In this document: positions 17,069 through 27,870 of the stretch, one piece after another
How the letters are laid out: each line of letters starts with the position of its first letter
How positions within the stretch are numbered: the stretch's first letter is position 1
Assembly (NCBI GenBank): GCA_021733925.1
Contig: JAIPJY010000037.1
Location: forward strand, 1-64,000
Length of the DNA stretch: 64,000 nt
From: Prosthecobacter sp.
GTDB taxonomy: Bacteria > Verrucomicrobiota > Verrucomicrobiia > Verrucomicrobiales > Verrucomicrobiaceae
Direction: 5' to 3'
Notes under the pieces: generated by a model
The model's input: only the letters and a program-made list of their open reading frames with translations
What the model was told of the DNA's origin: nothing
The model's database searches: none
Translations under genes and position numbers: made by a program

Positions 17069-18580
17069 TCAACCTTTTTTGAACCAGCCCTTCACCTTCG
17101 TGAAGAAGCCTTTCTTCTCGGCGGTTGAACCACGTGCGGCAGGGTCAGCTGTGGAGACGGGAACGGTGACAGGCAGGCTTTGATCCCAGCCACCGCCGAG
17201 CGCCTTGATCAGGCTGACACTCGCGATCAACCGCTGTCCGGCGAGCATGGCGCAGGCACGCTGCGTGGCCAGCAGCGAACGGTTCGCCTCGATCACATCC
17301 AGATAGGGGCTTGTGCCCGCTTCGTAGCGCGCATGCGCGATTTCAGCGGCCTTCTGCGCGCTGTCACGTGCGCGCTGCTGTGCCTCCATCTGCGTGCTGA
17401 GATTGCGCAGCGCAGCAAGGGCGTTTTCAACATCGCTAAAGGCGACAAGAACGGACTGACGGTAATTGGCCAGCGCCTCATCGTGCGCGGCACGGCTGCG
17501 CTCTGAGGCCGCCCGGTTTTTGCCACCGGACAGCAAAGGCACACTGATGCTGGGCCCGACGTTCCAGTTGAGGCTGCTGACCTCGAAGAGATTGGCCGAA
17601 TCACCGCTGAGATAGCCGCCGTGACCGATCAGCTTGATGCTGGGAAAGAAGTTTCCTTTCACGACACCGATCTGCGCCGTCGCGGAGGCGAGCGTGCGTT
17701 CGGCCGCAGCCACATCAGGGCGGCGCTCCAGCAGGTCGGTGGGCACTCCGACGGGAATACCCGGAGGTGTGGGCAGCAGGCTGGAGTTGCCCCCAAATCT
17801 GAAAGCGCTGGGATTCGTGCCCGTTAGCAGAGCGATGCCGTTTTCAAGCTGGTCGCGCTGATTCTGCAGCGCACTCACTTCCGCCTCTGCAGTGGCCACT
17901 TCAGTCTCCGCCTGCGCCTGTTCCAGCTCACTGCCAGCACCGGCTTTGACTCGCGCCTGTGCGATGTCCAGCGCCTGCCTGCGCCAGCCGACGGCTTTCC
18001 GCACGGTCTGCAGTTCGCCATCGAGAGCGCGGATGCGGAAGTAATTCGTAGCGACATCTGCATGCATGCCGAGCAGCACATTTTGCATCAGGCTGGCGGC
18101 GGCGGAGGCATCCGCACGTGCGCCTTCCACCTGCCTGCGGATCTTGCCCCACAGATCAAGCTCCCAGGTGAAATCGAGCGGCACATTGTAGCTGGGTCCC
18201 ACATAATGCAGGCCGCCCAGCGGAAAGGCGCTCGGCATGTTGGGTGAAGTTCGCTGCGTGGTGAAAGCCGAGTTGATGTCCGCACTTGGAAAGAAGGCGG
18301 CACGGGCGATGCCAGTTCCAGCACGCGCCTGGTCAAAGCGTGCGACCGCAGCCTTCAGCGTCTGGTTGTGCGCCGTGGCACGCTCCATGAGGTCGTTCAG
18401 CTTGGCATCGCCGAATACGCGCCACCAGTCACCTTTGGGCAGAGAGTCCAGCGGACGTGTTTCACGCCAATGAATGGCGGATTTGTAGTTCGGCGGCGTC
18501 ACCGTGTCAGGACGCTCATAATTCGGCCCGACTTGAGCAAGAACAGGTGTCGCGAGAAGAAGGATAAGTAGGAGGCGCAT
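17069..18580 (-). CDS. Outer-membrane efflux channel, NodT/OprM-like
   Basis: A 503-residue TolC-type outer-membrane factor with two OEP repeats. The start of the mature protein, VGPNYERPDTVTPPNYK, and the repeated 'FDQARAGTGIARAAFFPSADINS' and 'LASATAQIGVVKGNFFPSIKLIG' segments are typical of the NodT family. The usual lipobox Cys before VGP is absent (LAQVGPNY), so it is probably not acylated. A basic C-terminal tail ends it. It is the last gene of the tetR-adaptor-RND-OMF set, 7 bases after the RND pump stop, and completes the tripartite efflux system. Confidence 0.92.
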   Translation of the reverse strand: MRLLLILLLATPVLAQVGPNYERPDTVTPPNYKSAIHWRETRPLDSLPKGDWWRVFGDAKLNDLMERATAHNQTLKAAVARFDQARAGTGIARAAFFPSADINSAFTTQRTSPNMPSAFPLGGLHYVGPSYNVPLDFTWELDLWGKIRRQVEGARADASAAASLMQNVLLGMHADVATNYFRIRALDGELQTVRKAVGWRRQALDIAQARVKAGAGSELEQAQAETEVATAEAEVSALQNQRDQLENGIALLTGTNPSAFRFGGNSSLLPTPPGIPVGVPTDLLERRPDVAAAERTLASATAQIGVVKGNFFPSIKLIGHGGYLSGDSANLFEVSSLNWNVGPSISVPLLSGGKNRAASERSRAAHDEALANYRQSVLVAFSDVENALAALRNLSTQMEAQQRARDSAQKAAEIAHARYEAGTSPYLDVIEANRSLLATQRACAMLAGQRLIASVSLIKALGGGWDQSLPVTVPVSTADPAARGSTAEKKGFFTKVKGWFKKG

Positions 18581-18587
18581 AACAGGA

Positions 18588-21500
18588 TCAATGAGGGGCT
18601 GGAAGAGCAGTGGCGGGAATCTCGGCGGCAGGGGCGGCTTTTTTCTTTTTGCCCAGTGTCATCACCAGCACATAAAACACGGGCGTGAAGAACAGACCGA
18701 GGAAGGTCACCCCGATCATGCCGGCAAATACGGCGGTGCCCATGGCTCGTCGCATTTCAGCACCAGCGCCAGTGGAGACTACGAGCGGATAGACACCGGC
18801 GATGAAGGCGATGGAGGTCATCAAAATCGGGCGCAGACGCAGACGGCAGGCTTCGATGGCCGCATCAAAAGCACTCAGGCCATGATCGAATCTCTCTTTG
18901 GCAAACTCGACGATGAGGATGGCGTTTTTACAGGCCAGACCGATCAGCACGATGAAACCGATCTGCGTGAAGATGTTGTTGTCACCTCCCGTCATCATCA
19001 CACCGGCCAGCGCAAACAGCAGGCACAGCGGCACGATCAGAATGATGGCCAGCGGCAGGCGCAGACTTTCGTATTGCGCAGCGAGCACCATGAACACGAG
19101 CAGGATGCAAAGCGGGTAAACAAACACCGCCGTATTCCCGGCAATGATCTTCTGATACACGAGCTCGGTCCATTGGAACTCGAATCCGGGTGGCAGCGAT
19201 TTCGCGAGTTCGGCGATCACCGCCTCCCCCTGCCCCGAGCTGAGCGGCGGTGCGGCGGCACCATTGAGATCAGCCGCGAGGTAGCCGTTGTAATGCGTCA
19301 CGCGGTCAGGACCAAAGCTTTCGTTCACCTTGATCAGCGAGCCCACGGGTACCATCTCACCCGCCAGGTTGCGTGTTTTCAAACGGGTGATGTCTTTGAC
19401 GTCATCGCGGAACTGCGGCTCCGCCTGCGCCACCACCTGGTAGGTGCGGCCAAAGCGGTTGAAGTCGTTCACGTAGAGACTGCCGAGGTTGATCTGCAGC
19501 GTCTCAAAGAGATTCGCCAGCGGCACGCCCTGCATCTTGGCTTTTTCACGGTCCACGTCGGCTTCCAGCTGCGGCACATTCACCGTGTAGCCGGAATAGA
19601 CCTGCATGAGCTTCCCGCTGCCATAGGCCGCGCCAATGAGCCCCTGAGTGGCCTGATACAGTGCCGCGTAACCCTGATCCCCGCGATCCTGGACCATCAG
19701 CTTGAACCCGCCCGTGGTGCCGATGCCGTTCACGGGTGGCGGCGAGAGCACCAGCACCATGGCGTCTTGAATGGCCATGAATTTTCCATTCAGCGCACCC
19801 GCGATGGCATCCCCTGAAAGCTCAGGCGTTGTGCGATCTTCAAAGTCATCGAGGCCCACAAACACGATGCCGCTGTTCGGACTGATGCTGAAGCCGTGGA
19901 TCGACAAACCTGGGAAGGCAATGGCGTCTTTCACGCCTTTATGGTTCAAGGCAATCTCCGACATTTTACGCATCACCTCTTCGGTGCGGTCCAGCGATGC
20001 ACCATCCGGCAGCTGCGCAAAGCCGACCAGATACTGCTTGTCCTGCCCCGGCACGAAACCCGTCGGCACCATGTCAAAGCCCTTCCACGTCGCCCACACA
20101 AGCCCGAAGTAGATAACGACCGCGACGAAGCTGAAGCGGATGATGCGCTTCACGATGCCCACATAGGCATTCGAGGACCACTCAAAGAAGCGGTTGAACG
20201 GACGGAAAAACCAGCCCAGCAGCACATCAATGATTCGTGAGAGGATGTCCTTTTTTGCATGATGCTCCTTCAGCAGCAGCGCGGAAAGCGCGGGGCTGAG
20301 CGTGAGTGAATTGATGGCCGAGATCACCGTCGAGATGGCGATGGTGACCGCGAACTGTTTATAGAACTGACCGCTGAGTCCGCTGATGAACGCAGTCGGA
20401 ATAAACACCGCGCAGAGCACCAGCGCCGTGGCGACAATCGGCCCCGTAACCTCAGTCATCGCCTGCTTGGTGGCTTCCACCGGGCTCAAGCCGTTGCGGA
20501 TGTTACGCTCGACGTTTTCCACCACCACAATGGCATCATCCACCACGATGCCGATGGCTAGAACGAGACCAAAGAGCGAGAGATTGTTGATCGAGAAACC
20601 CAGCAAATGCATCACCGCAAAGGTTCCAACCAGAGACACCGGCACCGCAGCCAGCGGAATGATCGAGGCACGCCAGGTCTGCAGGAAAATAACCACCACG
20701 AGGACCACAAGCAGCAGCGCCTCAATCAGCGTATGAATGACGGCGTCAATGGACTTGTCCACGAACACCGTCGGGTCATAGGCGATGGCGTAGTCCATGC
20801 CTTCAGGAAACTTGGTCTTCAGTTCCGCCATCTTCGAACGCACAGCCTTGGACAGTTCAAGGGCGTTTGCTCCAGGCAGCTGAAACACGGGAATACCGAC
20901 GGCACGCTTGTTGTTCAGCAGGCTGCGCAGCGCATACTCGCTGGAGCCCATTTCAAGACGGGCCACATCCTTGAGACGCAGCTTCTCGCCATGCTCGCCG
21001 ATTTTGACAATGATGTTCTCAAACTCCTGCTCGCTCAGCAAACGACCCTTGGCATTCACCGTCAGCTCAAACGCAACGTTGTTTTTCACCGGCTGCTGAC
21101 CGATGGCCCCGGCAGCGACCTGCACATTCTGTTCGCGAATGGCATTGACGATGTCGGACGAGGTCAGGCCGCGTGCGGCAGCCTTGTCGGGATCGATCCA
21201 CACACGCATTGCATACTCACCACCGCCAAAGAGCTGCACCTGGCCGACGCCTGGAAGCCGGGCGAGTTCATCCTTCACATTCAGCGTGGCGTAGTTGCGC
21301 AGATACAGCTGGTCGTAGCGGTCGTTCGGCGAAAGCAGATGCACCACCATCGTGAGATTGGGGGAGGACTTCACCGTGGTGACCCCAAAGCGGCGTACTT
21401 CCTCCGGCAGCTTGGGCAGCACCTGCGACACACGGTTTTGCACCTGCACCTGCGCGAGGTCGATGTCGATGCCCAGCTTGAACGTGACGGTGAGCGTCAT

Positions 21501-21767
21501 CACGCCGTTGGCCGTGCTCTGCGAAGACATGTAGAGCATGTTTTCGATGCCGTTGATCGTCTGCTCCAAGGGCGAGGCCACCGTCTCAGCGATCGTCTTC
21601 GGATTCGCACCCGGATAGGTCGCCGTCACGATGACGGTCGGCGGCGCGACTTCCGGGTATTCGGAGATCGGCAGTTGGAACAGTGAGATCGCACCGAGGA
21701 TGAAGATCAGCAGCGACAGCACGCCCGCAAAAATGGGGCGGGTAATGAAGAAACGGGAAAAATTCAT
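18588..21767 (-). CDS. RND efflux pump, HAE1 (AcrB/MexB) family
   Basis: A 1059-residue proton-driven inner-membrane drug exporter. It opens MNFSRFFITRPIFAGVLSLLIFILGAISLFQLPISEYPEV, the HAE1 signature. The fourth transmembrane helix carries the paired Asp relay (GIVVDDAIVVVENVER), and the second half has 'GLACKNAILIVEFAKE' plus the mirrored membrane set. Two large periplasmic porter/docking loops are present. Length is standard. The gene lies between the adaptor (31 bases upstream) and the outer-membrane factor. Substrates are probably hydrophobic drugs or solvents, but this cannot be read from sequence. Confidence 0.96.
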   Translation of the reverse strand: MNFSRFFITRPIFAGVLSLLIFILGAISLFQLPISEYPEVAPPTVIVTATYPGANPKTIAETVASPLEQTINGIENMLYMSSQSTANGVMTLTVTFKLGIDIDLAQVQVQNRVSQVLPKLPEEVRRFGVTTVKSSPNLTMVVHLLSPNDRYDQLYLRNYATLNVKDELARLPGVGQVQLFGGGEYAMRVWIDPDKAAARGLTSSDIVNAIREQNVQVAAGAIGQQPVKNNVAFELTVNAKGRLLSEQEFENIIVKIGEHGEKLRLKDVARLEMGSSEYALRSLLNNKRAVGIPVFQLPGANALELSKAVRSKMAELKTKFPEGMDYAIAYDPTVFVDKSIDAVIHTLIEALLLVVLVVVIFLQTWRASIIPLAAVPVSLVGTFAVMHLLGFSINNLSLFGLVLAIGIVVDDAIVVVENVERNIRNGLSPVEATKQAMTEVTGPIVATALVLCAVFIPTAFISGLSGQFYKQFAVTIAISTVISAINSLTLSPALSALLLKEHHAKKDILSRIIDVLLGWFFRPFNRFFEWSSNAYVGIVKRIIRFSFVAVVIYFGLVWATWKGFDMVPTGFVPGQDKQYLVGFAQLPDGASLDRTEEVMRKMSEIALNHKGVKDAIAFPGLSIHGFSISPNSGIVFVGLDDFEDRTTPELSGDAIAGALNGKFMAIQDAMVLVLSPPPVNGIGTTGGFKLMVQDRGDQGYAALYQATQGLIGAAYGSGKLMQVYSGYTVNVPQLEADVDREKAKMQGVPLANLFETLQINLGSLYVNDFNRFGRTYQVVAQAEPQFRDDVKDITRLKTRNLAGEMVPVGSLIKVNESFGPDRVTHYNGYLAADLNGAAAPPLSSGQGEAVIAELAKSLPPGFEFQWTELVYQKIIAGNTAVFVYPLCILLVFMVLAAQYESLRLPLAIILIVPLCLLFALAGVMMTGGDNNIFTQIGFIVLIGLACKNAILIVEFAKERFDHGLSAFDAAIEACRLRLRPILMTSIAFIAGVYPLVVSTGAGAEMRRAMGTAVFAGMIGVTFLGLFFTPVFYVLVMTLGKKKKAAPAAEIPATALPAPH

Positions 21768-21798
21768 GGCAGCGTGTGAGGGGTTGTGCGCGTGGCCA

Positions 21799-22959
21799 TT
21801 ACTTGGCCGCCGTTTCCTTGGCTGGTGCCGAAGCAGGCGCCGACGGCGCGACGGGCATGCCCGGCTGCGGCAGTCTGGCCATGCCGTTCACGATGATCTT
21901 GTCGCCAAAAGCGAGGCCGCTGCGAATGATGCGTTTGCCGTCGATGGTCGGGCCGATCACCACCGCTTTGTAAACCGAGATCGGGGGAGTCTTAGTCTCA
22001 TCAATGCCAAGCACAAACTTGTTCGCCTGATCGGTGAGGATGCTTTTTTCATCGACCAGCAGCGCCTTGTATTTGCCGGTCATGGGGATGCGGATGCGGG
22101 CAAAGAGACCCGGCGTGAGCATGCCGTCCGTGTTCGAAAACTCAGCCCGCAGCACCATGCTTCCGGTGCTGGCATCCAGGCGATTGTCGAAGGATTCGAC
22201 ATGCCCCTTGTGTGCAAAATCTTCCTCGTTCGAAAGCTGGAGCTCCACCGGCATGCGGCCGTCACCATTGGTGAAGGTCTTCTTGTCACGCTGCATGGCC
22301 TGGATCTTGAGCAGGCTGTTTTCGTCGATGTCCGAATACACATACACAGGGTCCACCGTCACGATGGTCGTGAGCAACGTCGTGCCCGCCGTGACGAAAT
22401 TGCCCGTGGTCGTGATCGCACGGCTGATGCGCCCGCTGATCGGCGCCTTGACCGAGCTGTGCTCGAATTCGATCTCGGCACTGTGCTGCGCCGCTTTGGC
22501 AGCCTCTAGTCCGGCCACCGCCTGCAGATTCATCGACTCGCGCGATTCCGCCTGCTCAGGGGCGATGGCTTTTGCTTCCAGCAAGGTCTTCACACGGTCA
22601 AACTCACGCTTCATCGCCATGGCGTTCGCCTCGGCACGCGCCACCTCGGCACCGGTGGAACGCAGCCGGGTCTCAAACGGACGCTGGTCGATGGTGAACA
22701 GCACCTCACCCTTCTTCACCAAGGCCCCGGCTTGGAAATGTACTTCGGTGATGTAACCGGACACGCGCGGCTTCAGCTCTACCGTCTCCATGGGCTCGAC
22801 GCGCCCCGTGAACTCCTCCCACTCGACGAGTTCTTTCTGCTCAACCGGTGCGAGCGTCACCGGAGCCGGAGGCATCTGACCGCCACCGTGGCCACCCGCA
22901 GGCGGTTTGCCACAGGCAGCGAGGAGCAGGACGAATGGGAGGAGGGTTTGGAGTTTCAC
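21799..22959 (-). CDS. RND efflux periplasmic adaptor lipoprotein
   Basis: A 386-residue membrane-fusion protein linking the RND pump to the outer-membrane channel. A lipoprotein signal ends LLLAACGKPP, with Cys at 16. The barrel-sandwich hybrid is visible in 'VELKPRVSGYITEVHFQAGALVKKGEVLFTID' and 'VKAPISGRISRAITTTGNFV'. A helical hairpin lies between, with beta-barrel and membrane-proximal domains after. An Ala/Pro-rich tail ends it. It follows the TetR gene and precedes the pump. Confidence 0.94.
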   Translation of the reverse strand: MKLQTLLPFVLLLAACGKPPAGGHGGGQMPPAPVTLAPVEQKELVEWEEFTGRVEPMETVELKPRVSGYITEVHFQAGALVKKGEVLFTIDQRPFETRLRSTGAEVARAEANAMAMKREFDRVKTLLEAKAIAPEQAESRESMNLQAVAGLEAAKAAQHSAEIEFEHSSVKAPISGRISRAITTTGNFVTAGTTLLTTIVTVDPVYVYSDIDENSLLKIQAMQRDKKTFTNGDGRMPVELQLSNEEDFAHKGHVESFDNRLDASTGSMVLRAEFSNTDGMLTPGLFARIRIPMTGKYKALLVDEKSILTDQANKFVLGIDETKTPPISVYKAVVIGPTIDGKRIIRSGLAFGDKIIVNGMARLPQPGMPVAPSAPASAPAKETAAK

Positions 22960-23027
22960 GAGGCGCGTTGGTTTTGGGGTGGGAAGTTGACCAGTTGGTT
23001 AATTTGAAAGCAAAAGAATGAGCAACA

Positions 23028-23624
23028 TCAGCTTTTGACGCCCAAGATAATCTTGGCTCCGGACTCGAATTCATCCAGACGGCCAAGGTCATTCCACATG
23101 CGGGCGTGGAGCAGCAGCCCCTCGCTGTAAGCAAACACGATCCGTGCCAAAGCCATCGCATCATGCGTGACAATGCTGCCCTGCGCCTGCGCGTCGCGAA
23201 TGGCGCTCTCGTAGTAGCGGATGAACTGGCTCAGGATCTCCTGCAGTTTGTCGCGCAACTTCTCGTCCACCGTGCTGACCTCAGCCCCCAGTGAATGAAT
23301 CGGGCAGCCCAGCACGCGGCCATGCTTTTCAAACAGTTCCTCCTGCTCCTGGCGGAAATTGCGGAAGCAGTTCATGATGCGCTCCAATGGCGGCACCACG
23401 GGGGAAAAGATCTGGTCCAGCTCCTTGCGGTGCTCCGTCCAGCCATGTTCGATCGCGGTGAGCGCCAGTTCCGTTTTGGACTCAAAGAAGTGGTAAAAGC
23501 TGCCCTTCTTCACCCCTGCCCTCTCGCAGATATGATCCACCGAGGTGCTGCCATAGCTGCCCGCCCAGATCAGTTCGATCATGGCGTCTATCAGGCGGTC
23601 TTTGGCGGTGGAGGTGCGTCCCAT
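23028..23624 (-). CDS. TetR family repressor of the efflux operon
   Basis: A 198-residue TetR/AcrR regulator. The helix-turn-helix (residues 8-55) includes 'KDRLIDAMIELIWAGSYGSTSVDHICERAGVKKGSFYHFFESKTEL'. The all-helical ligand domain follows and resembles the TetR_C type of AcrR/NemR relatives. It is the first gene of the efflux set and about 70 bases upstream of the adaptor, so it probably controls itself and the pump. A palindromic operator candidate lies 41 bases upstream of its ATG, in the space shared with the divergent NtrC-type gene. Confidence 0.93.
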   Translation of the reverse strand: MGRTSTAKDRLIDAMIELIWAGSYGSTSVDHICERAGVKKGSFYHFFESKTELALTAIEHGWTEHRKELDQIFSPVVPPLERIMNCFRNFRQEQEELFEKHGRVLGCPIHSLGAEVSTVDEKLRDKLQEILSQFIRYYESAIRDAQAQGSIVTHDAMALARIVFAYSEGLLLHARMWNDLGRLDEFESGAKIILGVKS

Positions 23625-23664
23625 GGGGTATTTTTGAGTAAGGGTGGCGCAGGCTTAAATCAAA

Positions 23665-23680
23665 CTAGACGATCGGTCAA
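23665..23680. promoter_or_regulatory. Candidate TetR operator
   Basis: CTAGACGATCGGTCAA is an imperfect palindrome centred on CGATCG, of the TAGAC-N-GGTC type often bound by TetR/AcrR repressors. Read on the minus strand it contains TTGACC, a near-consensus -35 box, so a bound repressor would block the efflux operon promoter. It lies between the divergent tetR and the NtrC-type gene. Confidence 0.5.
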
Positions 23681-23746
23681 CAATTTTTCCACCTCCCTGA
23701 TTGCCGCCAGCACCTTCGCCTTCCATAGTGTGCCATTCCTTCACTC

Positions 23747-25200
<1,454 letters not shown>

Positions 25201-25219
<19 letters not shown>

Positions 25220-25863
25220 ATCGTCGGGTCATGGAGGCCGGCGAGCACAAACGCCTCGATGCGCTCCACACACGTGCCGCACTTCCCACAGTGCAAATCT
25301 CCACCTTTGTAGCACGACCACGTCTTGCCGTAGTCCACACCAAGAGTTTCACCGAGCTTGGCAATGCCCGCTTTGTCGCGATGAATAAAGGGTCGCAGCA
25401 GCTCGATGTGTGCATACGTCCCCTCACGCATCGCCGCCCCCATGCTCTGCATGAAGTCCTCGCGGCAGTCGGGGTAGATCATGTGGTCCCCCGCATGCGC
25501 GGCAATAACGAGCGCCTCGGCACCGCAGCTTTCCGCCAGCCCGCAGGCGATGGAAAGCATGATGCCGTTGCGAAAGGGCACCACGGTCTTCTTCATGTTC
25601 TCGTCCGCATAGTGCCCCTCGGGAATCTCGCCGCCTGATTGAAGCAGATCGGAGGCGAACAGCTGGTTCACAAAATCCAGGTGAATGATGTCATGCTTCA
25701 CGCCGGCTTTCGCGCAATGCCACGCCGCCAGCGGAATCTCGCGGTGATTGTGCTTCGCACCGTAGTGAAAACTCACCGCCCCCACGACGTCACACTCTCG
25801 CAGCGCCCAGTGAAACGCCGTCACCGAGTCCATCCCACCCGAAAGCAGCACGATCGTTTTCAT
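25201..25863 (-). CDS. queC: 7-cyano-7-deazaguanine synthase
   Basis: A 220-residue ATP-dependent amide/nitrile synthase that converts 7-carboxy-7-deazaguanine to preQ0 in queuosine biosynthesis. The PP-loop is LLSGGMDSVTAFHWA at residues 6-20. A zinc-binding set of cysteines lies near the C terminus (CYKGGDLHCGKCGTC). Length is standard. It directly follows queF with a 4-base overlap (25860-25863), so the two are translationally coupled. The other preQ0 genes (folE, queD, queE) are not in the window. Confidence 0.96.
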
Positions 25864-26291
25864 TCCGGCAGCCTCAGGGTTTCTTCCAGATCAGGATAGC
25901 GCGCCTCACAGGTGAGCTGGATGCCGCCCCGCGCGCCAAACTTGCCACGCACCACCACCTGCTTCGGTGCACACGCTTTCACGATGTCGTCCAGCACCCG
26001 GTTCACGATCGCCTCATTGAAGGACGCATGATTGCGATACGAGGCCAGATAGAACTTCAGCGACTTCGTTTCCACGCATGTCGCCTCCGGGATGTAGAGA
26101 ATTTCAAGATGCGCCGAGTCCGGCTGCCCGGTCACGGGGCAGATGGAGCTGAATTCCGGGGCGCTGAGGTGAATGCGGTAGTTCCGTCCCGGCGTACGAT
26201 TTGGAAACGTCTCCAGCACCGCCACATCCGGCGAAGCGGGGAGGCGGTTTTCAGAACGTCCGAGCAATGTGAGGTCTTTTTCCTGACTCAT
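25860..26291 (-). CDS. queF: NADPH-dependent 7-cyano-7-deazaguanine reductase
   Basis: A 143-residue unimodular QueF that reduces preQ0 to preQ1. The nucleophile Cys lies in FSSICPVTGQPDSA, and 'ETKSLKFYLASYRNH' is the family substrate motif. The start MSQEKDLTLLG at 26291 is preferred over the upstream in-frame ATG at 26327, which adds a non-conserved 12 residues. Together with queC it shows that queuosine is made here. I looked for a preQ1 riboswitch in its leader and found none. Confidence 0.95.
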   Translation of the reverse strand: MSQEKDLTLLGRSENRLPASPDVAVLETFPNRTPGRNYRIHLSAPEFSSICPVTGQPDSAHLEILYIPEATCVETKSLKFYLASYRNHASFNEAIVNRVLDDIVKACAPKQVVVRGKFGARGGIQLTCEARYPDLEETLRLPE

Positions 26292-26358
26292 GTCTTCGCA
26301 GAATGCGGGAGAGTGAGGAGAATGCAACGATCTGCATTAATTTGAATTCCAAGCATCT

Positions 26359-26392
26359 TTTTTCATCATTTTCGCGTTTATTTTTCATCATT
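26359..26392 (+). promoter_or_regulatory. Direct repeats upstream of vapB
   Basis: TTTTTCATCATT occurs at 26359-26370 and again at 26381-26392, exactly 22 bases apart (about two helical turns) and 20 bases before the vapB start. Ribbon-helix-helix antitoxins bind such repeats as dimers, so this is a plausible self-regulation site. It is inferred from spacing only. Confidence 0.4.
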
Positions 26393-26411
26393 AGCATTCA
26401 AAGTAAGCTTC

Positions 26412-26618
26412 ATGAGAATCACCGTTGAAATCGAAGATGCCATCATCAGCGATGCCATGGAGTTGACCGGGGAAAAGAATAAGAGTCCCGCCATCGCCAA
26501 GGCCGTGGAGCAGTATGTGAAGAGAATGCGGGCGAAGGAATTCGGCAAGCGTCTGCGCGAAGGGTTTTACGACTACCCTACCACCAACGCTGAAATCGAA
26601 GCCCTCGAGATCATCTAG
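26412..26618 (+). CDS. vapB: VapB-type antitoxin
   Basis: A 68-residue protein of the VapB/DUF2191 type. It opens MRITVEIEDAIISDAMELTG, giving a ribbon-helix-helix strand and helices, followed by KSPAIAKAVEQYVKRM. An acidic tail (EIEALEII) would bind the toxin. The toxin gene starts 3 bases after its stop, the usual antitoxin-toxin order. Direct repeats just upstream may be its operator. Confidence 0.8.
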   Translation: MRITVEIEDAIISDAMELTGEKNKSPAIAKAVEQYVKRMRAKEFGKRLREGFYDYPTTNAEIEALEII

Positions 26619-26621
26619 CCC

Positions 26622-27044
26622 ATGGTCCTGGTCGATTCATCCATCTGGATCGAGGCCTCCAGACGCACCGGCAGTCTCGAGGTCAAAGTCGGTATCGAAG
26701 GCCTGCTGGATGCCTACGAGGCCACGCTCTGCTCTCCCGTGATGCTCGAAGTCCTGGGCGGTGCACGCAAAGAGGAGCGCAAGCAGCTCAATGCCGATTT
26801 CTCCTGCCTGCCCTACATTCGCGTGACGGAGGCGGACTACACCGCAGCAGTGCGCCACAATTGGAAACTGAGTGATGCCGGCATCACCGCCCCTGCCAAT
26901 GATGTCCTCATCGCCACCATCGCCGTACGGCTCTTGTGCCGCGTGTATGCGCAGGACAAACACTTCGAGGCCATGGCCCCGGTGCTCGGCTTTGCGCTCT
27001 ACGAGCCGGGATACGGCGGCTCATTTCGCCCCGATGGTGGCTGA
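26622..27044 (+). CDS. vapC: VapC-type PIN toxin
   Basis: A 140-residue PIN-domain ribonuclease. The acidic active site is intact: Asp5 (MVLVDSSIWIE), Glu43 (MLEVLGG) and Asp94 (ANDVLIATIA), with a later conserved His-Phe near the end. It follows vapB by 3 bases. The unbroken catalytic set, unlike the PIN remnant at 9286, suggests a working toxin. Its last codons lie about 40 bases before the IclR gene. Confidence 0.85.
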   Translation: MVLVDSSIWIEASRRTGSLEVKVGIEGLLDAYEATLCSPVMLEVLGGARKEERKQLNADFSCLPYIRVTEADYTAAVRHNWKLSDAGITAPANDVLIATIAVRLLCRVYAQDKHFEAMAPVLGFALYEPGYGGSFRPDGG

Positions 27045-27084
27045 GTGATAGTTTTCCACAGGCGGGAGCGTTTCTAGATGCAGA

Positions 27085-27870
27085 ATGCTTAAAGAAGCCG
27101 CCATCCCACTCACTGACGACTCGCTCGCGCCCGGCACGGAACGCACGCTCGCCATCCTCGAACTCCTCGGTCGCCACCGCGCCGGACTCAGCCTCACGGA
27201 GATCGCCCGCGAGCTCGATCTGCCGGTCAATTCCGTCTTCCGCATCACCGGGACACTGCACAGCCGTGGCTACCTTCAGCGCCGCGAGGACGACAAGCGC
27301 TTCGTGCTCACCAACAAGCTCTTCGACCTCTCCCGCCCGGTGGTGCGCGAGAAAAGCCTCGTCGTCTGCGCCTTGGAATCCCTCAAATGGCTGCGCGATG
27401 AAACCGGCGAGACCACTCAAATTCTCGCCAGCGTGAACCACAAGATGACCGTGCTGGAGCAGTGCATCTCCTCCCAGCCGATCAAGGTCAGCAGCACCGT
27501 CGGCCTGCAGGTGCCCATGTACTCCTGCGCTCCCGGCAAAGCGGTGCTCGCCCATCTCCCACCAGCGGAGCTTGAGAAATTCTTTGCCGCCGTGCAGCTC
27601 AAACAATACACGCCGACCACACTCGCCACGGCGGAGTCGCTCGAAACCGATCTCGTCAAAACACGCAAGCGCGGCTTTGCCACGGACATCGCCGAAGGGC
27701 TCGAAGGCATCCACTGCGTCGCCGCAGCCATCCTGGATGAATACCATTACCCGGTGGCCGCCATCACCGTCATGTCCCCTTCCTTCCGACTGAAACGCGA
27801 CCAGTTTGACAAGGCCGGCAAGCTCTGCCTCGAAGCCGCGGCAAACATCACCCGGAGGCTCCTGGCATGA
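27085..27870 (+). CDS. IclR family regulator
   Basis: A 261-residue transcription factor. The winged helix-turn-helix covers about 18-75 (TLAILELLGRHRAGLSLTEIARELDLPVNSVFRITGTL). The IclR ligand domain follows, with the 'PMYSCAPGKAVLAHL' and 'YHYPVAAITVMSP' segments. Its stop overlaps the ATG of the DUF1549/DUF1553 gene (27867-27870), so the regulator is co-translated with the catabolic gene. It probably controls this block in response to a small acid or sugar derivative, which is not identifiable here. Confidence 0.93.
   Translation: MLKEAAIPLTDDSLAPGTERTLAILELLGRHRAGLSLTEIARELDLPVNSVFRITGTLHSRGYLQRREDDKRFVLTNKLFDLSRPVVREKSLVVCALESLKWLRDETGETTQILASVNHKMTVLEQCISSQPIKVSSTVGLQVPMYSCAPGKAVLAHLPPAELEKFFAAVQLKQYTPTTLATAESLETDLVKTRKRGFATDIAEGLEGIHCVAAAILDEYHYPVAAITVMSPSFRLKRDQFDKAGKLCLEAAANITRRLLA

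Noticed and set aside
26292-26411. Possible preQ1 riboswitch upstream of queF
   Set aside because: The short conserved preQ1 aptamer stem and A-rich tail could not be found on the minus strand.
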